Of a DNA stretch of 64,000 bases, positions 43,079-51,875 are shown piece after piece (positions within the stretch are counted from its first letter, which is position 1; every line of letters begins with the position of its first letter). The notes below the pieces were generated by a model. It was not told where the DNA came from. It did no database searches and saw only the letters and a list, made by a program, of their open reading frames with translations. A program made the position numbers and the translations under genes. Source of the DNA: Streptomyces sp. 378 (GTDB taxonomy: Bacteria > Actinomycetota > Actinomycetes > Streptomycetales > Streptomycetaceae); contig NZ_JASKMS010000008.1 of assembly GCF_030124145.1 (NCBI RefSeq), forward strand, positions 1 to 64,000. The letters run 5' to 3'.

Positions 43079-44035
43079 TCAGGCCAGGCCGGCCGACTTC
43101 AGCCACGCCTTCGCCACGTCCAGCGGGTCCTTCTTCTGGAGCTGCACCTGCGCGTCGAGTTCCAGGAGCGTCTTCGTGTCCAGCTCGGCGGAGACCGCGT
43201 CGAGCGCGTCGACACCCTTCTGGGAGAGGCCGCTCTTGTTGACCAGCGGGGTCACGTTCGCGAACCCGAAGAGGTTCTCCGGGTCCTTCAGGACGACGAA
43301 CTTCTCCTTCACGATGGTCGGGTCCGTGGTGAAGATGTCCGCGGCCTGGACGGTGTTCTGGGCCAGCGCCGCCTGGGTCAGCGGGCCGCCCGCGTCGAGC
43401 GCCTTGAAGGACTTGAACTCCAGGCCGTACACGGACTTCAGGCCCTTCAGCCCCTGCTGCCGGGTCTGGAACTCGGGCGAACCGCCGATCACCAGGTCCG
43501 GTGCCGCCTCCTTGAGGTCCGCGAGGGTGGACGAGGACGTGAGCTTGTACTTCTTCGCGGTCTCGGCGTTGACGGTGACCGAGTCCTTGTCCTCGGCGGG
43601 CGACGACTGAAGGATCGTCAGCTTCTTGTCGAGCTTGGCCTTGACGGCCGCGTTCACCGCCTCGGTGGACTTCTGCTCGGCCTCGGGGTCGAGGTAGGCC
43701 AGCAGCGAGCCGTTGTACTCCGGCAGCACGGTGACGGAGCCGTTCTTCATCAGGCCGTAGGACGTCTCACGGCTGCCGATGTTGTGCTTGTAGGTGACCT
43801 CCAGGCCCTTGGCCTTGAGTGCCTCGCCGTAGATGTCGGCGAGCAGGGTGCTCTCGGCGAAGTTGTTGGAGCCGACGACGACGGTGCCGGCCTTCGCCTT
43901 CTCGCCCGCCAGGGGGTTGTCCGAGGAGTCGCCGGACGAACAGCCCGCGAGCAGCGCCGCCGCGGCGGTGAGCGCGACGGCCGCCGCGCCGGTGTGCCTC
44001 GTCCTGGACCTGCTGCTCTTCGCGGTAGAAGTCAT
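43079..44035 (-). CDS. Osmoprotectant ABC transporter substrate-binding lipoprotein
   Basis: A 318-residue OpuAC/ProX-type lipoprotein with lipobox ALLAGCSS (Cys near residue 32). The binding domain includes VVVGSNNFAESTLLADIYGEAL (in parts, VGSNNFAESTLL), GLMKNGSVTVLPEYNGSLL and AADIFTTDPTI, characteristic of the quaternary-amine family for glycine betaine, choline or related compounds. It is the last gene of a four-gene leftward operon, 75 bp after the second permease gene. The exact ligand cannot be told from sequence alone. Confidence 0.93.
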   Translation of the reverse strand: MTSTAKSSRSRTRHTGAAAVALTAAAALLAGCSSGDSSDNPLAGEKAKAGTVVVGSNNFAESTLLADIYGEALKAKGLEVTYKHNIGSRETSYGLMKNGSVTVLPEYNGSLLAYLDPEAEQKSTEAVNAAVKAKLDKKLTILQSSPAEDKDSVTVNAETAKKYKLTSSSTLADLKEAAPDLVIGGSPEFQTRQQGLKGLKSVYGLEFKSFKALDAGGPLTQAALAQNTVQAADIFTTDPTIVKEKFVVLKDPENLFGFANVTPLVNKSGLSQKGVDALDAVSAELDTKTLLELDAQVQLQKKDPLDVAKAWLKSAGLA

Positions 44036-44110
44036 TCAACGATCCAATCCAGCCGCTTGATGATCAGTCAAGAGCGTCTTGGTCACGGTTTACCGGGCCG
44101 AGGCCGGGTC

Positions 44111-44776
44111 TCAGCGTCTGCGCACCCCCGGCGACACGGCCACCCGGCCCGCGACCCAGAACAGCGCCAGCGTGACGAGCGCCAGGACGGCGACCAGGGT
44201 GGCGCCGCCGACGACCTTCTCGTAGTCGCGCTGGTAGAGCCCGTCGACGATGTAGCGGCCGAGGCCGCCCAGGCTGACGTACGCGGCGATGGTGGCCGTC
44301 GAGACGATCTGGATGGCGGCCGAGCGCAGACCGCTGAGGATCAGCGGCAGCGCGACCGGCAGTTCGACCTGGAAGAGGATCCGCGACTCGTGCATGCCCA
44401 TGCCGCGGGCGGCGTCCACCGGGGACGGGTCGACGGTGCGGACGGCCTCGTAGGTGGTCACCAGGATCGGCGGCACGGCGAGCACGACCAGGGGGATCAT
44501 CACGGGCAGCAGGCCGAAGCCCATCAGGACGACGATCAGCACCAGCAGGCCGAAACTGGGCAGCGCGCGGGCGGCGGTGGCGATGAACGCGAGGGCGTTG
44601 CCGCCCCGCCCGGTGTGCCCGGTCAGCAGGCCGACGGGCAGGCCGATCGCGGCGGCGAGGACCAGAGCCAGGGCCGAGTACCGGACGTGTTCGAGCAGGC
44701 GTTGCGGGATGCCGTCGTAGCCGTGCCAGTGGGCGCTGTCGCTGAAGAAGGCGTGGACGAAGTTCAGTACGTTCAC
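44111..44776 (-). CDS. Osmoprotectant ABC transporter permease
   Basis: A 221-residue inner-membrane permease of the OpuBB/BD type with about five to six helices. The EAA-loop is DAARGMGMHESRILFQVELPVALPLIL (seen as AARGMGMHESRILFQVELP). It starts with GTG that overlaps the previous permease's stop by 4 bp (GTGA), indicating coupled translation. It pairs with the neighbouring permease to form the membrane channel. Confidence 0.92.
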   Translation of the reverse strand: MNVLNFVHAFFSDSAHWHGYDGIPQRLLEHVRYSALALVLAAAIGLPVGLLTGHTGRGGNALAFIATAARALPSFGLLVLIVVLMGFGLLPVMIPLVVLAVPPILVTTYEAVRTVDPSPVDAARGMGMHESRILFQVELPVALPLILSGLRSAAIQIVSTATIAAYVSLGGLGRYIVDGLYQRDYEKVVGGATLVAVLALVTLALFWVAGRVAVSPGVRRR

Positions 44777-45474
44777 CGGGTCACGTCCTGGGGGGCGGGC
44801 AGCGGCTGCCGCGCTGTCTTGGAGCGCCTGCGGGTACCGCTGGGCATCCAGGGGGTCAGCGCGACGCGCAGCAGCACCAGCAGGGCGTCGCACAGGATGG
44901 CCAGGACGGCCGTGGTGATCACGGAGTTCACGGCCAGTTCGGGACGGTCGTACTTCTGCGCGGCGGCGAGCAGGTTGCCGAGGGCGCCCTGGTTGCCGAT
45001 GAGGGTGCCGACGCTGACCAGGGAGATGCTGGAGACGGTGGCGACCCGCAGCCCGGCGATGATGGCGGGCACCGCGATGGGCAACTGCACCTGGAGGAAA
45101 CGGCGTACGGGTCCGAACCCCATGGCGGTGGCCGCGGCCAGGGTCTCCTGGGGCACGGACCGCACCCCGTCGACGATGGCCGGGACGAGCACCACGAGGC
45201 TGTACACGGCCAGCGGGATCATCACGGTCAGCTCGGTCTGCCCGGTGTAGTCGATGAGGACCACGAAGAAGGCCAGCGACGGGACGGCGTACAGGATGGT
45301 GGTGGCGCCGAGCACGGGCGGGTACAGCCAGCGGAACCGGACGCAGAGCTGGGCGAGCGGCAGCGCGAGCAGCAGCCCGGCGAGCACCGGCAGCAGGGCC
45401 TCGCGCAGATGCAGTCCGATCAGTCCGGCGTAGCTGTGCTGGAGGTCGCTCGGGATGTCGAAGAAGCCGTTCAC
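44773..45474 (-). CDS. Osmoprotectant ABC transporter permease
   Basis: A 233-residue paralogous permease. It shows ILYAVPSLAFFVVLI, the EAA-type loop AATAMGFGPVRRFLQVQLP, and SLVSVGTLIGNQGALGNLL. GTG start overlapping the ATPase gene's stop by 4 bp. Together with the following permease it forms a heterodimer. The C-terminal tail is basic and cytoplasmic. Confidence 0.92.
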   Translation of the reverse strand: MNGFFDIPSDLQHSYAGLIGLHLREALLPVLAGLLLALPLAQLCVRFRWLYPPVLGATTILYAVPSLAFFVVLIDYTGQTELTVMIPLAVYSLVVLVPAIVDGVRSVPQETLAAATAMGFGPVRRFLQVQLPIAVPAIIAGLRVATVSSISLVSVGTLIGNQGALGNLLAAAQKYDRPELAVNSVITTAVLAILCDALLVLLRVALTPWMPSGTRRRSKTARQPLPAPQDVTR

Positions 45475-46634
45475 GACGCGACCTTGGCCTCGTCGGCCCG
45501 GCCGGCGGCGTGGGCGCCGCGGATCGCCTCACCGATGGTCGCTTGCGAGACCACGCCGGTCACCCGCCCGGTGTCGTCCACGGCGACGGCCCACCCGGCC
45601 GGGGAGAGCACGGCGCAGTCCAGGGCGACCCGCAGGGAGTCGGTGCCGGGGACGAACGGCCGTCCGTGCGGCAGGAGCCGGCCGGGGTCGAGGTCGCCGG
45701 CGGTCAGGTCGTGCGGCTCGGCCCAGCCGAGGGGCCTTCCCTGGGCGTCGGTGACGAGCAGCCAGGGGGCGTCGGGGGCGGCGATCTGCTCGGCGGTGGC
45801 GTCCACCGGGATCACCGGGCCGGTGGTCAGGGGGAGTTCGACGGAGGGGAAGAACGACAGCCGCCGGATGCCGCGGTCGGCCCCGAGGAAGTCCTCGACG
45901 AAGGCGTCGGCGGGGTTGGACAGCAGCTCGGCGGGGGGTGCGTACTGGGCGAGGTGACCGCCTTCGCGCAGCACGGCGACCATGGTGCCGAGTTTGATCG
46001 CCTCGTCGATGTCGTGGGTGACGAAGACGATGGTCTTGCCCAACTCGTCCTGGATGCGCAGCAGTTCGTCCTGGAGTCCCTTGCGTACGACCGGGTCGAC
46101 CGCCGAGAACGGCTCGTCCATGAGCAGCACGGGCGGGTCGGCGGCGAGCGCCCGGGCCACGCCGACGCGCTGCTGCTGGCCGCCGGACAGCTGGTACGGG
46201 TACCGCTTGGCGAGCGCGGCGTCGAGGCCCACGCGCTCCATCAGCTCGGCCGCCCGCGCGCGTGCCTTCTGCTTGCCCCAGCCGAGCACGCGGGGCACGG
46301 TGGCGATGTTGTCGATGATCGTGCGGTGCTGGAAGAGACCGGCGTTCTGGATGACGTAACCCATCGACCGGCGCAGGCCGGTGACGGGCCGGCGCTGGAT
46401 GTCCTCGCCGTCGAGGAGGATCGTTCCCTCGCTCGGTTCGACCATCCGGTTGATCATCCGCAGGGTGGTGGTCTTGCCGCAGCCCGAGGGTCCGACGAGG
46501 ACGGTGATCGAGCGGTCGGGTATCTCGAGGGAGAGCCGGTCGACAGCCACCGTCCCGTCCGGATAGCGCTTGGTGACTGAATCGATCCGTATCAAGGCGC
46601 CGGAGCCCTTCGGGTTGGCGGAAGCACTGGCCAT
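45471..46634 (-). CDS. Osmoprotectant ABC transporter ATPase with CBS domains
   Basis: A 387-residue ABC ATPase of the OpuAA/ProV type. Walker A is GPSGCGKTTT (about residues 48-57), the signature LSGGQQQRVGVARAL near 146-160, Walker B LLMDEPFSAVDP, and the switch His in FVTHDID. The C-terminal 130 residues contain CBS repeats (PWLLVTDAQGRPLGW and GWAVAVDDTGRVTGVVS), which sense ionic strength in related transporters. It is the first gene of the operon, with the MITE-like element 31 bp upstream of its start, so its promoter may lie in or next to that element. Confidence 0.94.
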   Translation of the reverse strand: MASASANPKGSGALIRIDSVTKRYPDGTVAVDRLSLEIPDRSITVLVGPSGCGKTTTLRMINRMVEPSEGTILLDGEDIQRRPVTGLRRSMGYVIQNAGLFQHRTIIDNIATVPRVLGWGKQKARARAAELMERVGLDAALAKRYPYQLSGGQQQRVGVARALAADPPVLLMDEPFSAVDPVVRKGLQDELLRIQDELGKTIVFVTHDIDEAIKLGTMVAVLREGGHLAQYAPPAELLSNPADAFVEDFLGADRGIRRLSFFPSVELPLTTGPVIPVDATAEQIAAPDAPWLLVTDAQGRPLGWAEPHDLTAGDLDPGRLLPHGRPFVPGTDSLRVALDCAVLSPAGWAVAVDDTGRVTGVVSQATIGEAIRGAHAAGRADEAKVAS

Positions 46635-46665
46635 GGTCGTACGGGCTGTTTCCGGACGAGTCTAG

Positions 46666-46890
46666 TGCCGCGGCGGGCGACGTTTGCCCGTCAGGCAGCG
46701 GCGTCCGGTGCGTGTTCTGGGGGTCCCCCCTGCTCGAAGAGCTTGGGGGAGTGCCGGGTGCAAGCCCTCGTACTGGGTGTACTTGGGCTTGTGCCCGGTG
46801 CGGCAGTGGGGGCCCCTCCCGTTCGAGCGAAGCCGAGAACGGGGGAGCGTGCCGGGCGTCGCGACGGGGCGAACGTTGCCTGCCGCGGCA
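46666..46890. mobile_element. MITE-like 225-bp element with terminal inverted repeats
   Basis: The ends, 46666-46692 and 46863-46890, form an imperfect inverted repeat of about 27 bp (TGCCGCGGC, one change, GGC, one change, ACGTT, then GCCC-rich). Inside are two hairpins: GGGGGTCCCCCC at 46719 on, and CTCCCGTTCGAGCG to GAACGGGGGAG at 46816-46847. There is no transposase gene. A 51-bp part recurs exactly at 1-51. No target-site duplication is obvious. It separates the ABC operon from the end of the histidine kinase gene, which stops 15 bp away. A non-autonomous element is the best reading. Confidence 0.65.
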
Positions 46891-46904
46891 TTGGAGGGCG
46901 CCTT

Positions 46905-48362
46905 TCACCGGTCCGCGGGGCGTGCGCCCTCCACGGGCAGACGCACGGTGAACACCGTCGCTCCCGGTGCGCTGTCGACTTCGATGCGGCCGCCGTGGGC
47001 GCGGACCAGGGACTGGGCGACCGCCAGGCCGAGGCCGCTGCCGCCGCGGTCGCGGCTGCGGGCCTTGTCGACGCGGTAGAACCGGTCGAAGACGCGGGCC
47101 AGGTCGTCGGGCGGGATGCCCGGTCCGGTGTCGGCGACCCGCACCTCGGCCGCGCCGGGCGCGAGGGCCACCTCCACCGACACCTTCGTGCCGGCCGGGG
47201 TGTGCACGGCGGCGTTGGTCAGGAGGTTGTCGACGACCTGCCGGATGCGCAGCGGGTCCATCGGCAGCCGCACCGGGCCCGAGCCCACGACGACGGTCAG
47301 CGGATGGCCGGGGCGGCCCACTCGGAAGGCGTCCGCGGCCTGGCCCACCAGCTCCACCAGATCGGCGTCCCGCAGACACAGCGGCGTCTCCACCTCCGCC
47401 GCGTCCAGCCGGGCGAGCAGCAGCAGGTCGTCCAGGAGGACGCCCATGCGGGCGGCCTCGGCGCGCAGCCGGGCCAGGTGCCGGTCGCGTTCCTCGGGGG
47501 CGTTGGCGGCGGCGTACTGGAAGAGGTCGGCGTAACCGCGCACCGACATCAGCGGGGTGCGCAGTTCGTGCGAGGCGTCCGCGACGAAGCGGCGCAGCCG
47601 CTGCTCGGCCTCCGCGCGCACGGCGAGGGAGTCGTCGATGTGCTCCAGCATCGTGTTGAAGGCCGTGCGCAGTTCGTCCACCTCGGGCCCGCCGTCCCGG
47701 CCGTCGGCGCGCAGCGGCAGCCGCGCCGCCGACTCGGTCAGGTCGTGCGAGGCGATGCCGTGCGCGGTGGAGGCCATGTCGCTGAGCGGCTTCAGGCCGC
47801 GGCGCAGCATGCGGCGGCCGAAGACGACCAGCGCGAGCAGTGCGAGCGCGAAGGTGACGACCTGGATGGTGATCAGCTGACCGACGGTGTCCTCGATGTC
47901 CTCCAGGGGCGCGGCACTGACCAGGACCACACCGGGCTCGACCTCGCAGGCACGCAGCCGGTAGGAGCCGGCGCCCTTGAGGTGCTCGGTGCGCAGGAGT
48001 TCGGTGTGCGCGGCGGTCTGCGCCCGGGCCAGGGAGGTGAAGTCGTCGACGTCCTCCGGCAGATCGGCGGGGTCCTCGGGCCTGCGGAGCTCGGGCACGC
48101 CGTCCGACACGTCGTACACGGCGTAGAACCAGCTGTAGTACTTCTTGCCGGAGATGGTGCCGTAGTCCGCGATGCTCTTGGACTGGGCGATCTGGGCCTG
48201 CGCCAGCTGCGTGTCGAGCTGAGCGGAGAGATAGTCCCGCATGTACGTGGTCAGGGCCGTGCCGACGACGGCGAACACCACCAGGGACAGGGCGCCGAGG
48301 CCGAGGGCCAGCCGGGTGCCCAGCCGCATCCCGCGGTAGGCCCCTCGCAGCCGGGCGATCAC
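46905..48362 (-). CDS. Two-component sensor histidine kinase
   Basis: A 485-residue membrane kinase. Helices at about 15-38 (ALGLGALSLVVFAVVGTAL) and 165-185 (FALALLALVVFGRRML) flank an extracytoplasmic sensor of about 125 residues. HAMP follows, then the H-box VADASHELRTPLMSVRGYADLF, whose His is near residue 264. The N-box is VVDNLLTNAAVHTP and the G-boxes are VADTGPGIPPDD and GGSGLGLAVA. The GTG overlaps the response regulator stop by 4 bp (GTGA). It likely controls the divergent ferric reductase operon. Confidence 0.94.
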   Translation of the reverse strand: MIARLRGAYRGMRLGTRLALGLGALSLVVFAVVGTALTTYMRDYLSAQLDTQLAQAQIAQSKSIADYGTISGKKYYSWFYAVYDVSDGVPELRRPEDPADLPEDVDDFTSLARAQTAAHTELLRTEHLKGAGSYRLRACEVEPGVVLVSAAPLEDIEDTVGQLITIQVVTFALALLALVVFGRRMLRRGLKPLSDMASTAHGIASHDLTESAARLPLRADGRDGGPEVDELRTAFNTMLEHIDDSLAVRAEAEQRLRRFVADASHELRTPLMSVRGYADLFQYAAANAPEERDRHLARLRAEAARMGVLLDDLLLLARLDAAEVETPLCLRDADLVELVGQAADAFRVGRPGHPLTVVVGSGPVRLPMDPLRIRQVVDNLLTNAAVHTPAGTKVSVEVALAPGAAEVRVADTGPGIPPDDLARVFDRFYRVDKARSRDRGGSGLGLAVAQSLVRAHGGRIEVDSAPGATVFTVRLPVEGARPADR

Positions 48363-49057
48363 CCGGCGGCCTGGCGCAGCACGTACCCGAATCCGCGCAC
48401 GGTGTGGATGAGCGGCGCGCCGCCGTCGTCGGTCTCGTCCAGCTTGCGGCGCAGCCGGCTGACGACCAGCTCGACGACGTTGGAGCGGCCGCCGAAGCCG
48501 TACTCCCACACGTGGTCGAGGATCTGCGCCTTGGTGAGCACGGTGGGCGACTTGCGCATGAGGTAGCGCAGCACCTCGTACTCGGTCGGGGTCAGCGACA
48601 GTTGGCTGTCGCCACGCCGCACCTCACGGGTGTCCTCGTCCATCGTCAGGTCGCCGACCTGGAGCACGGACCGCTGGAAGCCGGGTCCGGCGCTGCGCCG
48701 CAGCACGGTCCGCAGCCGGGCCATCAGCTCTTCCACGGCGAACGGCTTGACCAGGTAGTCGTCGCCGCCCCGGGTGAGGCCGGCCACCCGGTCGGCGACG
48801 CCGTCGCGCGCGGTGAGGAACACCACCGGCACCATCGTTCCGGAGGCGCGCAGCCGGTCCAGGACACCGAAGCCGTCCACGCCGGGCAGCATCAGGTCGA
48901 GCACCACGATGTCCGGGTGGAACTCGGCGGCCCGCACCAGCGCGTCCTCGCCGGTGTACGCGGTGACCGCCTCCCAGCCCTCGTAGCGGGCGACGGTCGC
49001 GACGAGGTCGGCGATGGGCGGGTCGTCGTCGACGACGAGAAGTCGTACTTTTTCCAC
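48359..49057 (-). CDS. OmpR-family response regulator
   Basis: A 232-residue regulator. The receiver shows acidic pocket VVDDD (7-11), phospho-acceptor Asp in VVLDLMLPG near residue 53, Thr in FLTARDG, and Lys in VKPFAVEE. The winged-helix DNA-binding domain shows LSLTPTEYEVLRYLM and SNVVELVVSRLRRKLD. GTG 49057 is the chosen start; the ribosome site is weak and an upstream in-frame GTG exists. It is the first gene of a coupled two-gene operon and faces the ferric reductase promoter. Confidence 0.93.
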   Translation of the reverse strand: MEKVRLLVVDDDPPIADLVATVARYEGWEAVTAYTGEDALVRAAEFHPDIVVLDLMLPGVDGFGVLDRLRASGTMVPVVFLTARDGVADRVAGLTRGGDDYLVKPFAVEELMARLRTVLRRSAGPGFQRSVLQVGDLTMDEDTREVRRGDSQLSLTPTEYEVLRYLMRKSPTVLTKAQILDHVWEYGFGGRSNVVELVVSRLRRKLDETDDGGAPLIHTVRGFGYVLRQAAG

Positions 49058-49208
49058 GGCCTCATAGTGCTGCACGCGTCCCGGGCCGCCATAGCCGCCC
49101 GCCCTCCCGTGGCGCGATCGATAAAAACTTGAAAGTTGAGCGACAGCTTCCCGACAGCTCCCCGGCGCCAGACTCGAATCCCAGGATCCGATCAAGGAGC
49201 TGCCGACC

Positions 49209-50549
49209 GTGACGACCCTCCAGCAACCTCCCGAGGCGACCCGCCCGGGCGTGCGGCCCAAAGTGGTGGGCCGCACCGGCCTGTACGCGGTGCTGCTGAC
49301 GAACGCCGTCGTGGTGGCCGTCTTCTTCGCGCAGGCCGGTTTCGCCTCGAACGCGCTGATCGTGCTGGGCCGGCTGGCCGGGCTGTACGCGGCGCTGCTG
49401 ATGGCGTTCCAGCTGCTGCTGGTGGCACGGCTGCCGTGGTTCGACCGGCGGATCGGCATGGACCGGCTGACGTCCTGGCACCGCTGGACGGGCTTCTCGG
49501 TGCTGTGGCTGCTGCTGGCGCACGCCGTGTTCATCGTGTTCGGCTATGCGCGGGCCTCGTCGCTGGACCCGGTGAACCAGCTGGTGGACCTCGCCGAGAC
49601 GGTCGAGGGCGTGCTCCGGGCGATCGTCGCCCTGGCGGTCCTCATCGTGGTCGGCGCGGTCTCGGCCCGTTACGCCCGGCGTCGGCTGGCCTACGAGACC
49701 TGGCACTTCATCCACCTGTACACCTACGTGGCGGTGGTCCTGGCGTTCACCCACCAGGTCGCGGCCGGGACCACGTTCACCTCGTCACCGGCGGCGACGG
49801 CGTACTGGTACGGCGTGTGGGGCGTGGCCCTGGCCTCGGTGTTCGCCGGCCGGCTGGTGCTGCCGCTGTGGCGCAACCTGCGGCACCGGCTGCGGGTGAC
49901 GGCGGTCGTCCCCGAGAACGACCAGGTGGTGTCGGTCTACGTCACCGGCCGCGACCTGGACCGGCTGCCCGCCCGGGCCGGGCAGTTCTTCCTGTGGCGG
50001 TTCCTGACGAAGGACCGCTGGTGGCAGGCGAACCCGTTCTCGCTGTCCGCCGCCCCCGACGGCCGTACGCTCCGCCTGACCGTCAAGCGGGCCGGTGACG
50101 GCAGCGCGGCCCTGCGACACCTCAAGGTCGGCACGCGCGTGTTCGCGGAGGGTCCCTACGGCGCCTTCACCGCCCTGCACCGCACCCGCCCGGACGCCGT
50201 GCTCATCGCCGGTGGCGTCGGTGTCACGCCGATCCGGGCCCTGCTGGAGGAACTGCACGGCCACGCGGTCGTGATCTACCGGGTCGCCACGGACCGGGAC
50301 GCCGTCCTCCACGACGAACTGCGCGACCTCGCGCTCGCCAAGGGCGCCGAGCTGCACCTGGTCACGGGCCCGTCCGTGCCGGACCGGCTGGCGCCGCGGG
50401 AGCTGGCCCGGCTGGTGCCGGACATCGCCGGGCGGGACGTCTACCTGTGCGGTCCGCCGCCGATGATGAACGCGGTGCTCGGCAGCCTGCGCGAGCTGGG
50501 CGTGCCGTCGTCGCAGACCCACTTCGAACGCTTCAGCCTGGCCGGATGA
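49209..50549 (+). CDS. Ferric reductase-type transmembrane flavohemoprotein
   Basis: A 446-residue protein. The N-terminal membrane half has about six helices, with paired His in LTSWHRWTGFSVLWLLLAH (shown in parts: SWHRWTG, LLLAH) and ETWHFIHLYTY plus THQ, likely heme ligands. The C-terminal half is an FAD/NAD(P)-binding reductase with WWQANPFSLSAAP (flavin site), AEGPYGAF, and AGGVGVTPIRALLEEL (nucleotide site) and VYLCGPPPMM. It would move electrons from NAD(P)H across the membrane. The GTG follows AAGGAG. It is followed within 13 bp by the FMN-binding protein. Confidence 0.93.
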   Translation: MTTLQQPPEATRPGVRPKVVGRTGLYAVLLTNAVVVAVFFAQAGFASNALIVLGRLAGLYAALLMAFQLLLVARLPWFDRRIGMDRLTSWHRWTGFSVLWLLLAHAVFIVFGYARASSLDPVNQLVDLAETVEGVLRAIVALAVLIVVGAVSARYARRRLAYETWHFIHLYTYVAVVLAFTHQVAAGTTFTSSPAATAYWYGVWGVALASVFAGRLVLPLWRNLRHRLRVTAVVPENDQVVSVYVTGRDLDRLPARAGQFFLWRFLTKDRWWQANPFSLSAAPDGRTLRLTVKRAGDGSAALRHLKVGTRVFAEGPYGAFTALHRTRPDAVLIAGGVGVTPIRALLEELHGHAVVIYRVATDRDAVLHDELRDLALAKGAELHLVTGPSVPDRLAPRELARLVPDIAGRDVYLCGPPPMMNAVLGSLRELGVPSSQTHFERFSLAG

Positions 50550-50562
50550 CGAGGAGACTGTC

Positions 50563-50985
50563 GTGAAGCGAGCCCTGCCCGTCCTCGTCCTGAGCGTCGC
50601 CGGCCTGGTCCCGGTCTGGCGCTACGCCCCGTCGCACGACACCGGGTCGTCGTCGGCCGCCGCACAGGCCGCGGCGCCGGCGTCGACGCCCTCGGTCTCG
50701 TCGTCCGCGGGGCCCGGCGGCACCACGACCACGGTCGCGTCGGGGCCCACCGTCGACACCGAGAAGGGACCGGTGCAGGTCCAGGTCACCTTCGAGGGCG
50801 ACGAGATCACCTCGGTGCGGATGCTGCGGCAGCCGGACCATCCGCAGACCACGGCCGCCGTGCCGAAGCTGATCGCCGAGACCCTGGGGGCGCAGAGCGC
50901 CGACATCGACACGGTGTCCGGCGCCACGATCACCAGCGACGGCTACAAGGAGTCGCTCCAGGCCGCCATCGACGCGAGGGGCTGA
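50563..50985 (+). CDS. FMN-binding (flavinylated) extracytoplasmic protein
   Basis: A 140-residue protein with an N-terminal membrane anchor (residues 4-18, LPVLVLSVAGLVPVW), an Ala/Ser linker and an FMN_bind domain. The motif DTVSGATIT matches the ApbE flavinylation site, with Thr122 the predicted acceptor for covalent FMN. It lies between the ferric reductase and apbE genes, so it is probably the outward electron carrier of this system. ATG with GAGGAG-type sequence upstream. Confidence 0.92.
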   Translation: MKRALPVLVLSVAGLVPVWRYAPSHDTGSSSAAAQAAAPASTPSVSSSAGPGGTTTTVASGPTVDTEKGPVQVQVTFEGDEITSVRMLRQPDHPQTTAAVPKLIAETLGAQSADIDTVSGATITSDGYKESLQAAIDARG

Positions 50986-50990
50986 GGGGC

Positions 50991-51725
50991 GTGCGCCGCG
51001 TCGAGCACGTGATGGGGTTCCCGGTGTCGGTGCGGATCGACGACGAGGACGTCCCCGAGGCAGCGGTGGACGGTTTGTTCGCCTGGCTGCGCGAGGTCGA
51101 CGCGCGGTTCAGCCCGTTCCGCGAGGACAGCGAGGTGTCCCGGCTGGACCGGGGGGAGGTGCGCGAACCCGGCCCCGAGCTCCGCGCGGTCCTGGACCTG
51201 TGCGAGGAGTACCGGATCGCGACCGGGGGCGCCTTCGACGTCCGTCTGCCCGGCCGCGGCCTCGACCCCTGCGCCGTGGTGAAGGGCTGGTCGGTGCAGA
51301 AGGGAGCGGAGCTGCTGCGGGCGTCCGGGGCGCGGCGCTTCTGCCTCAACGCGGGCGGCGACGTGATCGCCTCCGGCGGCCCCTGGCGCGTCGGCGTACG
51401 GCACCCCGAGCACGCCGACCGGCTGTGCGCGGTGCTGGACGTCACGGACCGGGCGGTGGCGACCTCCGCCCGCTACGAACGCGGCGACCACATCCTCGAC
51501 GGGCGCACCGGCCGCCCCGCGACCGGCCTGCTCAGCATGACCGTCGTGGCCCCGACCCTGACGGAGGCCGACACCGTCGCCACGGCCGCGTTCGCGCTGG
51601 GCGCGGAGGGCGTCGCCTGGGCGGCGGCCCGCGAGAACTGCGAGGTGTTCGCGGTGGACGCGGGGAGGCGGGTCCTGCGGAGCGCGGGGTTCCCGCGGGC
51701 GGCGGCCGATGGGATCGCGGCGTGA
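50991..51725 (+). CDS. apbE: FAD:protein FMN transferase ApbE
   Basis: A 244-residue ApbE-family enzyme that attaches FMN to Ser/Thr of target proteins. It shows VMGFPVSVRI, the FSPFREDSEVSRLDRG segment, GGAFDVRLP, CLNAGGDVIASG, and the late HILDGRTGRP and TEADTVATAAFALG metal-site segments. No lipoprotein signal is visible, as in several actinobacterial members. It starts 6 bp after the FMN-binding protein gene with GTG, which fits modification of that neighbour. Confidence 0.93.
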   Translation: MRRVEHVMGFPVSVRIDDEDVPEAAVDGLFAWLREVDARFSPFREDSEVSRLDRGEVREPGPELRAVLDLCEEYRIATGGAFDVRLPGRGLDPCAVVKGWSVQKGAELLRASGARRFCLNAGGDVIASGGPWRVGVRHPEHADRLCAVLDVTDRAVATSARYERGDHILDGRTGRPATGLLSMTVVAPTLTEADTVATAAFALGAEGVAWAAARENCEVFAVDAGRRVLRSAGFPRAAADGIAA

Positions 51726-51779
51726 GCCGGCGGTCGGCTGCCGGGCAGATCTTTGCACGGCACCCCTCACCCGGAAGGA

Positions 51780-51875
51780 GTGCCGCGTCCGCTGAGCGGC
51801 GCCTCAGTCCTCCTCGGGGGCCAGGCGGTGCCGCGTCCGCTGAGCGGCGCCTCAGTCCTCCTCGGGGGCCAGGCG
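51780..51875. repeat. 48-bp tandem duplication including msrB 3' end
   Basis: Units 51780-51827 and 51828-51875 are identical. The second contains the last MsrB codons (RLAPEED) and the stop at 51852-51854; the first is a non-coding copy just downstream. Confidence 0.93.

Noticed and set aside
49165..49195. tRNA T-arm-like GACTCGAATCC
   Set aside because: No matching acceptor, D or anticodon arms could be found around it; the segment is the leader of the ferric reductase operon.
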